Source: Trebonia sp050013875 (lineage in GTDB: Bacteria; Actinomycetota; Actinomycetes; Streptosporangiales; Streptosporangiaceae). Taken from it: a DNA stretch of 64,000 nucleotides. Location: positions 4,872-68,871 of the forward strand of contig JBEKEK010000024.1 of NCBI GenBank assembly GCA_050013875.1, in the 5' to 3' direction. The stretch's first letter is position 1, and the number at the start of each line of letters is the position of its first letter. This document shows, piece after piece, positions 8,374 through 16,730 of the stretch. The notes under the pieces were generated by a model that saw nothing but the letters and a program-made list of their open reading frames with translations, did no database searches and was not told where the DNA came from. The translations under genes were made by a program, and so were the position numbers.

Positions 8374-9095
8374 GCATGGTGGAACTGCGCCAGGTATCGA
8401 AGTCCTACGGGCAGGGCAGCGCCGAGGTGCACGCCCTGCACGAGGTCAGCCTGGTGGCGGACGAAGGCGCGATGGTGGCGGTGATGGGGCCAAGCGGCTC
8501 GGGCAAGAGCACGCTGCTGACCATCGCCGGCACCCTGGAGGAGCCGACCTCCGGCAACGTGCTGATCGCCGGCCAGTCGGTCGGCAGGCTGTCCCGCGGT
8601 GCCAGGGCGCGGTTGCGGCGGCGGGTGATCGGCTACGTATTCCAGGACTTCAACCTGCTGCCCGGGCTGACCGCGGCGGAGAACGTCTCGCTGCCGCTCG
8701 AGCTGGACGGGGTGCCCGGCCGCAAGGCCCGGGTCGCGGCGCTCGAGGTGCTGGACGGCCTCGGCCTGTCCGGACGCGCCGCCCACTATCCGGACCAGAT
8801 GTCCGGCGGCGAACGGCAGCGGGTCGCGATCGCGCGCGCCATGGTGGGCGACCGGAAACTGCTGCTGGCCGACGAGCCGTCCGGCGCGCTTGACTCGGTG
8901 AACGCCGAGGCGGTGATGCGCCTGCTGCACGACGCGTGCAAGAACGCCGGGATGACCGCGGTCGTCGTGACGCACGACGCGCAGCTCGCGTCCTGGGCGG
9001 ACCGGGTGCTGTTCCTGCGGGACGGCCGGGTCACCGACCAGACCGCGCCGGCCCCCGGCCCGGAGTCCCTCCTCATCCCGGAAGGCAAGCAATGA
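8370..9095 (+). CDS. MacB/LolD-type ABC transporter ATPase
   Basis: 241 aa ABC ATPase. Walker A GPSGSGKS is at residues 40-47, the signature MSGGERQRVAIARAM is in the second half, Walker B with LLLADEPSGALDS follows, and an H-loop in VVVTHD. The ADEPSGALD form marks the MacB/LolD/FtsE branch that works with FtsX-fold permeases rather than importers. The start at 8370 is set by the ATGA overlap with the PadR stop and by the family start (MVELRQVSKSYG). An open frame continues upstream without coding sense. The stop overlaps the permease start at 9092-9095, so the three genes are translationally coupled. Confidence 0.93.
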   Translation: MSMVELRQVSKSYGQGSAEVHALHEVSLVADEGAMVAVMGPSGSGKSTLLTIAGTLEEPTSGNVLIAGQSVGRLSRGARARLRRRVIGYVFQDFNLLPGLTAAENVSLPLELDGVPGRKARVAALEVLDGLGLSGRAAHYPDQMSGGERQRVAIARAMVGDRKLLLADEPSGALDSVNAEAVMRLLHDACKNAGMTAVVVTHDAQLASWADRVLFLRDGRVTDQTAPAPGPESLLIPEGKQ

Positions 9096-11647
9096 GCACG
9101 GCGGTAACGGAACGGCCGACCCGCAGACCGGCAAACGGCGGCGCGCCCGCCCGCCGTGCGGTCATCCGCTGGGCGCTACGGCTGCTGCGCCACGAATGGC
9201 GCCAGCAGCTCCTCATCCTCGCGCTGATCACGGTCGCGGTGGCCGCCACCGTGGTCGCGTCCACCGTCGCGACCGACACGCCGGCCCCGATCGCCGGGGT
9301 GCTCGGCAACGCGCAGGACGCCGCTTCGATCTCCGGCACGCCCGCGACGATCAACGCCGGGATACAGCGGATCGAGCGCCTGTACGGCCGGGCCGACGTG
9401 ATCGAGAACGAGACCGCCCCGGTCCCCGGTACCCAGAACACGTTCGACCTGCGGGCGCAGAACCCCCGCGGGCCGTTCGGCGGGCCGCTGCTGAGCCTGG
9501 TCAGCGGCCAGTACCCGGCCACCGCGAACGAGATAGCGGTCACCGGCAGCGTCGCCGCCGACTTCCATTTGCAGGTCGGCAGCAGCTGGACGGTCGCCGG
9601 CCGGACCTGGAAAGTGACCGGCATCGTCGCCAACCCGCAGAGCCTGCTGGACGAATTCGCCCTGGTCATTCCCGGTCAGGTCACGAATCCGAGCGACGCC
9701 ACGGTGCTGTTCGACGCGCCGGGAACGGCGAGCGCCGTCGACAAGGCGACGAACCTGAACGTCACCACCGCGGCGAATGTGGCCAACACCAACGAGATCA
9801 ACCCCGAGACGATCTCGGTCGCCGCGGCCGTCCTCGGCATGCTGCTGATCGCGCTGGTGGGCATCGGCGGCTTCACCGTCCTCGCGCAGCGCAGGCTGCG
9901 GGCCATCGGGATGCTCGCCGCCCAGGGGGCCACCCAGCGCAACATCAGGCTCGTCATCCGGGCCAACGGCGCCGCCACCGGCGTGGCCGGCGCGGTGGCG
10001 GGGCTGGCGCTCGGCTTCCTTGCCTGGCTCGCCTACCGGCCGCAGGCGGAGAACAGCGCGCATCATCTGATCGGAGTGTTCCAGATGCCGTGGACGGTCA
10101 TCGCCATCTCGATGGTGCTCGCGGTCATCGCGACCTACTTCGCCGCCTCCCGGCCCGCCAAGGCGATCGCGAGAACCCCGATCGTGGCGGCGCTGGCCGG
10201 GCGCCCGCCCGCGCCGAGGAGGACGCGCCACCTGGCGGTCCCGGTCGGCATCTGCTTCCTCATCGGCGCGTTCCTCCTGCTCGGCGCGGCCGGCGCGGGG
10301 GCCGGGGGCGGCGGGAACCAGAACAACGGGATGCTGGAGCTCGTCGTCGGTTTCGTCGCGCTGGCGGTCGCCATCGTGCTGCTCGCCCCGGCGCTGCTCG
10401 GGGTGGTCGCCGCGGCCGGGCAGCACGCTCCCATCGCGACCAGGCTGGCCCTGCGCGACCTGGCCAGGTACCGGGCGCGGTCCGGCCCGGCGCTGGCGGC
10501 GATCAGCCTGAGCACGCTGATCGCGGTCCTCATCTGCGTGGCCAGCGCCGCCCGGTTCGGCAACGTCCTCGACTACGCGGGCCCCAACCTCACCTCGACT
10601 CAGCTCATCGTCTACGCGCCGGTCGGGAACATACCGCAGGGCCAGGGTAACAACCCGGGGCCAAGCGGCCCGACGGCCGCGCAGATGGCGGCCGGGGTGA
10701 AGACCGCCAACGAAATCGCCGCCGATCTCGGCACCACCAGCATGATCGCGCTGGAAACGAGCAACGCGGGCCTCCAGCACGCGGCGCCCGGCCGCTCCTG
10801 GTCCGGCCAGATCTACGTGGCCACCCCGCAGTTGCTCAAGGCGTTCGGCATCAGCCCGAGCGAGGTCAACCCGGACGCCGACTTCCTCACGATGCGGCCG
10901 GGCCTGTCCACGACGAGCCTGATGCAGCTCACCTACGGCGACTACAACGCCGACAACTACGGCCGCTCCGGCGGGCCCAACGGCAACACCTCGTGGCCCT
11001 GCCCGGCGGGCTCCTGCATCGCCAACCCGCCGATCCAGGAGATCAGCCAGCTGCCGTCCGGCACCTCGGCGCCGAACACGGTGGTCACCGAGCACGCGAT
11101 CACCACCCTGCACCTGCAGCGTTCGGTCCAGCCCAACGGCTGGCTGATCACGGTGCCCGGCGGCCTCACCCCCGCCCAGATCACCACCGCCCAGCAGCTC
11201 GCGGCCGCGGCACCAGGCAACATGAGCGTCGAGACCCGCAACAGCATCCCGTCGCTGACGCAGATCATCGACGCCGCCACGATCTTCGGGCTGGTGCTCG
11301 CACTGGGCATCCTCGGCCTGAGCGTCGGCCTGGTGCGCAGCGAGGCGGGGCGCGACCTGCGCACCCTGGCGGCGACCGGGGCGAGCGGCGCCACCCGCCG
11401 GACGATCACGGCGGCGACCGCGGGCGCACTCGGCCTCACCGGGGCTGTGGTCGGGATCATCGGCGGCTACCTGGCGGCGATCGGCTTCTTCCGGAGCAAT
11501 TCGCTCGACGGCCTGTCGTCGCTGACCAGCATCCCGGTGACCAACCTGCTGGTGATCCTGGTCGGCATGCCGCTGGCGGCGACCGTCCTCGGCTGGCTGC
11601 TGGCCGGCCGTGACCCGGCTGGCCTGGGCCGCCAGCCACTCGAATAA
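9092..11647 (+). CDS. FtsX-fold ABC transporter permease
   Basis: 851 aa. One membrane helix lies near residues 35-55, then a large extracytoplasmic domain (about 60-250), then three helices around 255-400 with the FtsX-domain stretch GGFTVLAQRRLRAIGMLAAQG. Two further helices (about 390-450), a second external domain and a final FtsX-like trio near the C-terminus complete it. This double-FtsX layout is typical of actinobacterial MacB-like exporters of lipids, peptides or antibiotics. The start at 9092 is fixed by the 4-nt overlap with the ATPase stop. The substrate cannot be inferred. Confidence 0.9.
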   Translation: MSTAVTERPTRRPANGGAPARRAVIRWALRLLRHEWRQQLLILALITVAVAATVVASTVATDTPAPIAGVLGNAQDAASISGTPATINAGIQRIERLYGRADVIENETAPVPGTQNTFDLRAQNPRGPFGGPLLSLVSGQYPATANEIAVTGSVAADFHLQVGSSWTVAGRTWKVTGIVANPQSLLDEFALVIPGQVTNPSDATVLFDAPGTASAVDKATNLNVTTAANVANTNEINPETISVAAAVLGMLLIALVGIGGFTVLAQRRLRAIGMLAAQGATQRNIRLVIRANGAATGVAGAVAGLALGFLAWLAYRPQAENSAHHLIGVFQMPWTVIAISMVLAVIATYFAASRPAKAIARTPIVAALAGRPPAPRRTRHLAVPVGICFLIGAFLLLGAAGAGAGGGGNQNNGMLELVVGFVALAVAIVLLAPALLGVVAAAGQHAPIATRLALRDLARYRARSGPALAAISLSTLIAVLICVASAARFGNVLDYAGPNLTSTQLIVYAPVGNIPQGQGNNPGPSGPTAAQMAAGVKTANEIAADLGTTSMIALETSNAGLQHAAPGRSWSGQIYVATPQLLKAFGISPSEVNPDADFLTMRPGLSTTSLMQLTYGDYNADNYGRSGGPNGNTSWPCPAGSCIANPPIQEISQLPSGTSAPNTVVTEHAITTLHLQRSVQPNGWLITVPGGLTPAQITTAQQLAAAAPGNMSVETRNSIPSLTQIIDAATIFGLVLALGILGLSVGLVRSEAGRDLRTLAATGASGATRRTITAATAGALGLTGAVVGIIGGYLAAIGFFRSNSLDGLSSLTSIPVTNLLVILVGMPLAATVLGWLLAGRDPAGLGRQPLE

Positions 11648-11664
11648 CGGGTAGGCGGGGGCTG

Positions 11665-11736
11665 GGAGGCGAAGCCACGCGTGCGTTCCGGAAGATCAAG
11701 ATCTTTCATCCCGAACGGACCCGTCGCTTCGCCTCC
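11665..11736. terminator. Bidirectional terminator-like hairpin
   Basis: GGAGGCGAAGC (11665-11675) and GCTTCGCCTCC (11726-11736) form a perfect 11-bp stem around a 50-base loop. The loop contains further self-complementary strings (CGTTC/GAACG and AAGATC/GATCTT). It sits exactly between two convergent genes ending at 11647 and 11772, where a shared transcription stop is expected. No U-tract follows, as is common in high-GC actinobacteria. Confidence 0.6.
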
Positions 11737-11771
11737 GACCGCCCGCTCGACGCCGCCGCGGCCCGGCCTGT

Positions 11772-12884
11772 TCAGGCGGCGCGGCGGTCCAGCCACCAGA
11801 GGCAGAACCCGGCCAGGGCGAGCGCGAGGGCCAGGAAGAGCCCGGTCTCGATCAACTGGAGCGGCCAGTAGTGGCTGGCGGGCAGGTAGCTGACCGCCTC
11901 CCGGATGCCGTGGCTGGCCAGGCAGCGATCTACGCCGCTTTGGAACGTGCTGTGCGGTGTCGCCGTTGGTGGTCCTGGGGCCGGGTTGCAAGCGGCGGGC
12001 AGCGCGGCGGCCGGCCGGCCGGCGGCGTTGACGGCTTCGCTGGAAATGATCCAGGCGCCGGGCTGTCCTGGGACAGCGCTGGCGGTGAGCGTGCTGGGGC
12101 CGCTGAAGTCGCTCAAGGCCGCGTTGGTGGAAGCGATCGAGGCGATCGTCTGGTCGGCCGGCATCAGGTGCGGGCGGACCCACAGCGGCATGACGACCTG
12201 GACAGCGGCGAAGATGGCCAGCGTGAGCGCCATGGCCGGGACCGCGCGCCGGATGAGGAGGCCGGCCGTGACGCCGAGCGCGAAGCCGAACGCGGCGTAG
12301 CCGAGCGGGGCGATGCCGCCAGTGGCGAAGACCAGCGCGCTGAACCGGCTTCCGCTGAACACCGAGACGCTGGCGCCGAGGCCGGTGGCCCGGTTGACGG
12401 GAGCCGCCCACCAGGCCAGCAGGAGGCTGAACGCCTCGGCAACGGCCATCGCGGCCACCCCGGTCAGCGCGAGCTTGACCGTCAGCCAGCGGGTCCTGGT
12501 GACGCTCTGGTTCCAGGTCAGCCGGGCCGTCCCGGTCTCCAGTTCACGGGCGATCAGCGGGGCCCCCCAGAAGGCGCCGGTGATCACCGGCGCGATGAGG
12601 ATGAGCAGGACGCCGAGCGCGTAGACGAAGACGTAAAGATTGAAACCGTCGGGCAGCAGGTTGAAGCCCTGCGGTCCGCCGAACGGTGTGAGGTTGGACA
12701 GCTCGCTGAGGAAGTTGCCGGCCAGCTCTGCGCAGCTGCCGCCCTGGCAGCCTGCGAACCCGCTGGTGGTGTACAGGCTGGCCAGGCGGGGCTCGGTGAT
12801 TGTCAGCAGGATCGCGAAGGCCGCCAGCGCCGCGATCGCGGTGATGGCCTGGGCGCGGAACTGGCGCCAGGTCAGCCATATCAT
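11772..12884 (-). CDS. ABC-2 type transporter permease
   Basis: 370 aa. It begins with MIWLTWRQFRAQ, the usual opening of actinobacterial ABC-2 permeases that follow a YtrA-type regulator and an ATPase. Six membrane helices can be drawn: about 15-35, 100-125, 160-180, 200-225, 235-255 and 345-365. A loop with four cysteines follows the first helix. The start overlaps the stop of the ATPase gene (12881-12884), giving the order regulator, ATPase, permease on the minus strand. It probably exports an antimicrobial or cell-envelope-active compound, as YtrA-controlled pumps do; the substrate is not visible. Confidence 0.88.
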   Translation of the reverse strand: MIWLTWRQFRAQAITAIAALAAFAILLTITEPRLASLYTTSGFAGCQGGSCAELAGNFLSELSNLTPFGGPQGFNLLPDGFNLYVFVYALGVLLILIAPVITGAFWGAPLIARELETGTARLTWNQSVTRTRWLTVKLALTGVAAMAVAEAFSLLLAWWAAPVNRATGLGASVSVFSGSRFSALVFATGGIAPLGYAAFGFALGVTAGLLIRRAVPAMALTLAIFAAVQVVMPLWVRPHLMPADQTIASIASTNAALSDFSGPSTLTASAVPGQPGAWIISSEAVNAAGRPAAALPAACNPAPGPPTATPHSTFQSGVDRCLASHGIREAVSYLPASHYWPLQLIETGLFLALALALAGFCLWWLDRRAA

Positions 12885-13774
12885 GTCAGCGCCTCCAGGT
12901 GGCGGTTGCGGTGACCGCGTCCGGCGGCCTGCTTCATGTAGGCGAGCACCAGGTCCTCCAGGCCCACCTCGGACACCGTCCAGGCCGGGTCAAGGACCGC
13001 GCCGTCGGCCCGTACCAGCAGCGTGCTCTGCCGGTCGGTGTGGCTGGCGGAGACGACGTGGATCCCGGCAGGCAAGGTGTCCTCGTCGCGGCGCGGGCCG
13101 GACAGCACGCGATGGGCGGCCAGCAGTTCGTCGACCGGCCCGGCGATCCGCACCCGTGAGTCGGCCAGCACGACCAGGTAGTCGCAGACGCGTTCCAGGT
13201 CGCTGATCAGATGCGAGGACAGCACGATGCTGACCTGCTCCTGGGCCACGGTTTCCATCAGGTCCCCGAGGAACTCGCGGCGGGCAAGCGGGTCGAGGCT
13301 GGCCACCGGCTCGTCCAGGATCAGCAGTTCCGGGCGCTTGCCGAGAGCGAGGGTCAGCGCCAGCTGCGCTCGCTGGCCGCCGGACAGTTTCCCGGCCTTG
13401 CGTCCCGGGTCCAGGCCGAGCTGGTCAATCCGGCGGCGCGCCAGCGGATCGTCCCAGCCGGGGTTGAGGTGCGCACCAAGCTTCAGATGGTCGGCAACCG
13501 ACAGGCCGGCGTAGACCGGTGCGTCCTGCGCCAGGTAGCCGACCCGGGCCAGCTGCTCCGGGCCGGCCGCGGGCCGCCCGCCGAGCACCTCGATCGTGCC
13601 TGCGGTCGGCGCCAGCATCCCGGTGGCGAGGTTCAGCAGGGTCGTCTTGCCTGCCCCGTTCAGCCCCACCAGGCCGGCCACGTGCCCGGCCGGGATGGAC
13701 AGCGTGCAGTCGGTCAGCGCCCACTGCTTGCGGTAGCGCTTGCCGAGCCCCTCGGCTTCGATGACGGCGGTCAC
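12881..13774 (-). CDS. ABC transporter ATPase (YtrB/CcmA-like)
   Basis: 297 aa ABC ATPase: Walker A GLNGAGKTT near residue 37, signature KLSGGQRAQLAL, Walker B ELLILDEPVASLD and the H-loop SSHLISD. A C-terminal extension of about 80 residues follows the nucleotide-binding core, as in drug and bacitracin-type exporters. It starts with an ATG whose bases overlap the stop of the GntR gene (13771-13774) and ends overlapping the permease start, so all three proteins are co-translated. Paired with the permease at 11772-12884. Confidence 0.93.
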   Translation of the reverse strand: MTAVIEAEGLGKRYRKQWALTDCTLSIPAGHVAGLVGLNGAGKTTLLNLATGMLAPTAGTIEVLGGRPAAGPEQLARVGYLAQDAPVYAGLSVADHLKLGAHLNPGWDDPLARRRIDQLGLDPGRKAGKLSGGQRAQLALTLALGKRPELLILDEPVASLDPLARREFLGDLMETVAQEQVSIVLSSHLISDLERVCDYLVVLADSRVRIAGPVDELLAAHRVLSGPRRDEDTLPAGIHVVSASHTDRQSTLLVRADGAVLDPAWTVSEVGLEDLVLAYMKQAAGRGHRNRHLEALT

Positions 13775-14163
13775 GCTATTTCCTCCTCGCTGGCGGACCG
13801 AAAAGTGCTGACGAACAGTGCCTCGATGGACTCGTCGTCAAGCCCGGCGCGCCGGGCCTTGGCCAGCCAGCGCTGCAGCTCGCGGCGGAGCGGTACGTGC
13901 GCGGCCAGCGAGCCGCCGTCCAGCGTGCCGGTCACAAACGTCCCGATCCCCGGCCGGGCCGCCGCCAGTCCCTCGTATTCCAGCTCCCGGTAGGCCTTGA
14001 GCACCGTGTTGGGGTTGATCGCCAGGCCCGCCGCCACGTCCTTGACCTTGGGCAGCTGGTCACCCTTGCGCAGCAGGCCCAGCCGCAGCGCCTGCCTGAC
14101 CTGGTGAATTAGCTGCAGGTAAGGCGCGACGCCGGACCGGCCGTCCAGGTGGAACTCGATCAC
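13771..14163 (-). CDS. GntR family regulator, YtrA subfamily
   Basis: 130 aa. A GntR winged helix (residues 1-75: PYLQLIHQVRQALRLGLLRKGDQLP, then NPNTVLKAYRELEYEGL) is followed by a very short C-terminal arm, which is diagnostic for the YtrA subfamily that lacks a large effector domain. Members repress linked ABC-2 exporters and are released by cell-wall-active compounds. It begins with GTG at 14163 after an AGGGGGAGG Shine-Dalgarno. Promoter and candidate operator lie immediately upstream (14198-14241). Confidence 0.92.
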   Translation of the reverse strand: MIEFHLDGRSGVAPYLQLIHQVRQALRLGLLRKGDQLPKVKDVAAGLAINPNTVLKAYRELEYEGLAAARPGIGTFVTGTLDGGSLAAHVPLRRELQRWLAKARRAGLDDESIEALFVSTFRSASEEEIA

Positions 14164-14197
14164 GAGGCCTCCCCCTTTCTGGGTAGCCGCACTTTGT

Positions 14198-14241
14198 CTA
14201 GGTAACTAGCACTATAGCTACACGTCTTGCTACCGTGTCAA
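14198..14241 (-). promoter_or_regulatory. Promoter and operator of the YtrA-type operon
   Basis: Read on the minus strand, TTGACA (14241-14236) and TATAGT (14216-14211) are spaced by 19 bases and form a good sigma-70-type promoter. Just downstream, CTAGTTACCTAG (14209-14198) is an imperfect 12-bp palindrome, well placed for a repressor to block transcription. The regulator gene starts about 35 bases further on. Confidence 0.65.
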
Positions 14242-14341
14242 AGTAATGCGTCAATTGGCGGCGCGGTCGCGGTGGGGCCGTCAGGCGTCCCCCAAGGGCG
14301 GCCGGCGTGTGATGGCCGCGCTGCGGCGTTAGGCCGCAGGA

Positions 14342-14397
14342 CGGTATACCGTTGCTCGCTATACCGTGTTGCGCTATACCGTGGAACGGTATAGCGT
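14342..14397 (+). promoter_or_regulatory. Operator repeats for the second PadR regulator
   Basis: The motif CGCTATACCGT occurs at 14357-14367 and 14372-14382, and its reverse complement ACGGTATAGCG at 14386-14396. The last two form a perfect 11-bp inverted repeat with a 3-base spacer. A related palindrome GGTATACC lies at 14343-14350. The cluster is 40 bases before the PadR start codon and is the obvious autoregulatory site. Confidence 0.7.
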
Positions 14398-14436
14398 GAG
14401 CCGGTACAACAGGACGGGCGACGCGCGGAGGACGGG

Positions 14437-14763
14437 ATGAGAGACGGGCTGGACCGGTGGGCCGACCCACCGCTGCTTGTGCTGGCGAGCCTGGCCGAAG
14501 AGCCCAGGCACGGGTACGCGATCACGCAGGACATCGCGGACACGATGGGGGTGCGGCTGTCGGCCGGCACCCTGTACGCGGTGATCTCGAGGCTGGAGTC
14601 GCGCGGGCTGATCCAGCCGCTGGAGTCCGACGACCGGCGGCGCCCGTACCGGCTCACCGCGGCCGGGGCCCGCGAGCTGGCGGAGCAGTCGGAGCGGATG
14701 CACCAGGTTGCCTCGGTCGCGCAGCGGCGGCTGCGCGCCAACTTCGGCTGGGCCGGCGCATGA
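14437..14763 (+). CDS. Small PadR family regulator
   Basis: 108 aa, essentially a single winged helix: LLVLASLAEEPRHGYAITQDI (residues 13-33), recognition part SAGTLYAVISRLESRGLI (about 42-59) and the wing YRLTAAG. This is the short PadR class. Its stop overlaps the start of the following membrane-protein gene in ATGA (14760-14763), and a striking set of inverted repeats precedes it (14342-14397). This pairing of PadR with a membrane protein of unknown function, followed by ABC genes, recurs in actinomycetes. Confidence 0.92.
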   Translation: MRDGLDRWADPPLLVLASLAEEPRHGYAITQDIADTMGVRLSAGTLYAVISRLESRGLIQPLESDDRRRPYRLTAAGARELAEQSERMHQVASVAQRRLRANFGWAGA

Positions 14764-15704
14764 GTGCCCCTGAGCCGACCCGGGAGCGGGGAGCAGGCGT
14801 CGCGGCCCGGGCGGCGCTGAGCCTTTACCCGCCCGCGTGGCGGGCCCGTTACGGGGCTGAGGTCCTGGCGCTGCTTGACGATTCCGGTGGCGGCCTGCGG
14901 GCCACCGCCAGCCTGGCCTGGCATGCGGTTCCGGCCTGGGCCTGGCCGCCCCGGCACCTGCATGACGGCTCCGGGCGGATGCGGGCCAGCCTGGGCACGA
15001 CCGGAATGGCGTGGGCCCTGCTGGCCGGCCTGGCGGCCGTCTTCGTGCAACTGGCACAGGCGCAGGGCTCTTCGCAGGGCCCGACGCTGGCACAGCACCC
15101 GTTCATCCAGTGGTCGTACTGGGCGTTCGACGGCTGCCTCATTGTTTCCGTGCTTTCGGTGGCCGCTGGCGGGGTACCGCTGTGGCTGCTGATGTTCCGT
15201 ACTGCCCAGCGACGGCGCGAGATGGCCTGGTTGCTGGCGCCGGTCGCCGTCCCGGTCGTTTATCTGGTGGCGGCCTTCGCGATCGCCAGCCTTACCGAGC
15301 GGGCCGGCCCGCTGGTCGTGCCGTCGCGGTCAGGGCCCGTCGCGGACCTGGCGAACGGCGGGGTCGGTCCCCGGTGGTTCCTGGCGCTGGTGGTTCTCGG
15401 GTTCGCCGCCGCCGCGCTTTCCGCGGCCGGGCCAGCGCTGGCCTTGCGCAGGCTCCACCCGGAGGGGCCGGCCGTCGTCCTCGCCGCCCGGGCCGCCGTC
15501 CTGGCAACGGTAACCATCGGCCTGGCCTGCGCGGCCAGCGTGGTCGCGGCGGTCGGCCTGTACCTGTGGGCACCGGCCTACGCCGGCTACCACGAGAGCT
15601 GGCAGCTCGCGATATACCTGCCAGCCGTACTGCTGGCCTCCGCCGTCGCGGTCGTCAGTGCCGCGCGCGGCATCCGTGCCGCGCGTCCGTCCGCAGCGGC
15701 CTGA
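14760..15704 (+). CDS. Membrane protein coupled to PadR, function unknown
   Basis: 314 aa. A soluble N-terminal part carries the motif SLYPPAWRARYGAEVLALLDD (residues 21-41), recurrent in actinobacterial proteins encoded directly after PadR. About six membrane helices follow: roughly 80-100, 120-140, 155-180, 200-225, 240-265 and 280-305. It starts at 14760 in overlap with the PadR stop; the open frame continues upstream without a better start. No enzymatic motif is visible. It may be a sensor or accessory subunit of the ABC system whose remnants follow. Confidence 0.75.
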   Translation: MSAPEPTRERGAGVAARAALSLYPPAWRARYGAEVLALLDDSGGGLRATASLAWHAVPAWAWPPRHLHDGSGRMRASLGTTGMAWALLAGLAAVFVQLAQAQGSSQGPTLAQHPFIQWSYWAFDGCLIVSVLSVAAGGVPLWLLMFRTAQRRREMAWLLAPVAVPVVYLVAAFAIASLTERAGPLVVPSRSGPVADLANGGVGPRWFLALVVLGFAAAALSAAGPALALRRLHPEGPAVVLAARAAVLATVTIGLACAASVVAAVGLYLWAPAYAGYHESWQLAIYLPAVLLASAVAVVSAARGIRAARPSAAA

Positions 15705-15735
15705 CCGCCGCCTGCTAACTCACGAGGACCACACG

Positions 15736-16101
15736 ATGGAACAGACGATTGCGGTTACCGGGCTGCGGAAGCGTTTCCGGCGGAACCGGGGGCTGGACGC
15801 ACCGGACGCGGGCGAGGCTCTGGTCAGTTTCCGCATCGCCACCGCCGTCAGGGACGCCGCGATCTCCGTCGCGATTGTGCTCGGCCTGCTGTACCTGTTC
15901 CCTCTGCTCGGCCCTTCCGTCAGCAGCCCGGGGTGGTACCGGCAGCTGCGGCAGATCGCGACGATGACGGCCGGGCCGGAAATCAGCGTTGGGCTGAAGA
16001 GCCTCCCCATCAGCCCCTGGGCCGGCCTTGGCGTGCTCGCCGCCTGGGCCGCCGCGGCGCTGCTGGCCGGCGTTCTGCTGCTCCGCTTCCGCGACGCGTG
16101 A
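15736..16101 (+). pseudogene. Chimera of an ABC ATPase N-terminus and an ABC-2 permease C-terminus
   Basis: 121 aa. The first 14 residues (MEQTIAVTGLRKRF) are the start of a DrrA/CcmA-like ABC ATPase. From about residue 38 the protein instead matches the last part of an ABC-2 permease: RDAAISVAIVLGLLYLFPLL, then SLPISPWAGLGVLAAWAAAA and a final helix ending LLLRFRDA. The rest of the ATPase, including Walker A, and most of the permease are absent. The simplest reading is one in-frame deletion that fused two neighbouring exporter genes. The product could still be made as a two-helix membrane protein. The gene is preceded by a weak ACGAGGA ribosome site, 32 bases after the membrane-protein stop. 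Confidence 0.75.
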
Positions 16102-16169
16102 CCGGTTCCCGCGCGAAGTTATTCGCGGAATCCGCGAACCTTTCCATCGCCGTGTGCAATAGAGAGGCG

Positions 16170-16730
16170 ATGGATGACGACGAGCTGATCACGCGCCTGG
16201 CGGGCGGTGACGACGCGGCCTTGCGCGAGCTGTTCGCCCGGCACGCGCCGCTGCTGGCCGTCCGGCTGCGCACCGTGCTGCCGCCGTCCGACGTCGAGGA
16301 CGTCCTGCAGGAGACCTTCCTCGCCGCGTGGAAGGGCGCTGGGTCCTACCGGCCAGCAGAGAAGGCGGGCGGGTGGCTGTGGGGGATAGCCCGCCGCCAG
16401 GCCGCGCTTCTGCTGCGCAGAAGAGGCCCCGTGACCGCGGCCCTGCCCGACCTAGTCGGGCCCGTCACCGCCGGCCTTCCCGGGTCCTGCTTCCCGGCCG
16501 ATCCCGCCCAGTCCGTCAGCGCCGCGTCCGAGCTCGCATCGGCCGTCGGTGCCCTCAGCCCCGCCGACCGCGCGGTATGGCAGCTCATGTACGTCGAAGA
16601 CCGGCCGGTCGCCGAGGTGGCGAGGCTGACCGGCGTCCCCGCGGGCACGGTGAAGAGCCGCGCGCACCGTGCCCGCCGCCTGCTGCGCAGCGCTCTTAGA
16701 GGCTCGGCGCTCGGAGGGGGACTCGGATGA
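16170..16730 (+). CDS. ECF sigma factor
   Basis: 186 aa sigma factor of minimal size. Region 2 is at residues 1-75 (LITRLAGGDDAALRELFARH, DVEDVLQETFLAAWKG). Region 4 is at about 120-175 (LSPADRAVWQLMYVEDRPVAEVA and the helix-turn-helix VPAGTVKSRAHRARR). The linker with FPADPAQSVSAASEL is short. The start at 16170 is chosen because the family begins there and AGAGAGG precedes it; the frame is open upstream. Its stop overlaps the next gene (16727-16730), which encodes a membrane protein that could act as its anti-sigma partner. Confidence 0.92.
   Translation: MDDDELITRLAGGDDAALRELFARHAPLLAVRLRTVLPPSDVEDVLQETFLAAWKGAGSYRPAEKAGGWLWGIARRQAALLLRRRGPVTAALPDLVGPVTAGLPGSCFPADPAQSVSAASELASAVGALSPADRAVWQLMYVEDRPVAEVARLTGVPAGTVKSRAHRARRLLRSALRGSALGGGLG

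Noticed and set aside
9176..11113. 645-codon open frame on the minus strand inside the FtsX permease gene
   Set aside because: Composition is Arg/Gly/Asp-rich without domains, and it is fully antisense to a well-supported permease; long antisense frames are expected in DNA this GC-rich.
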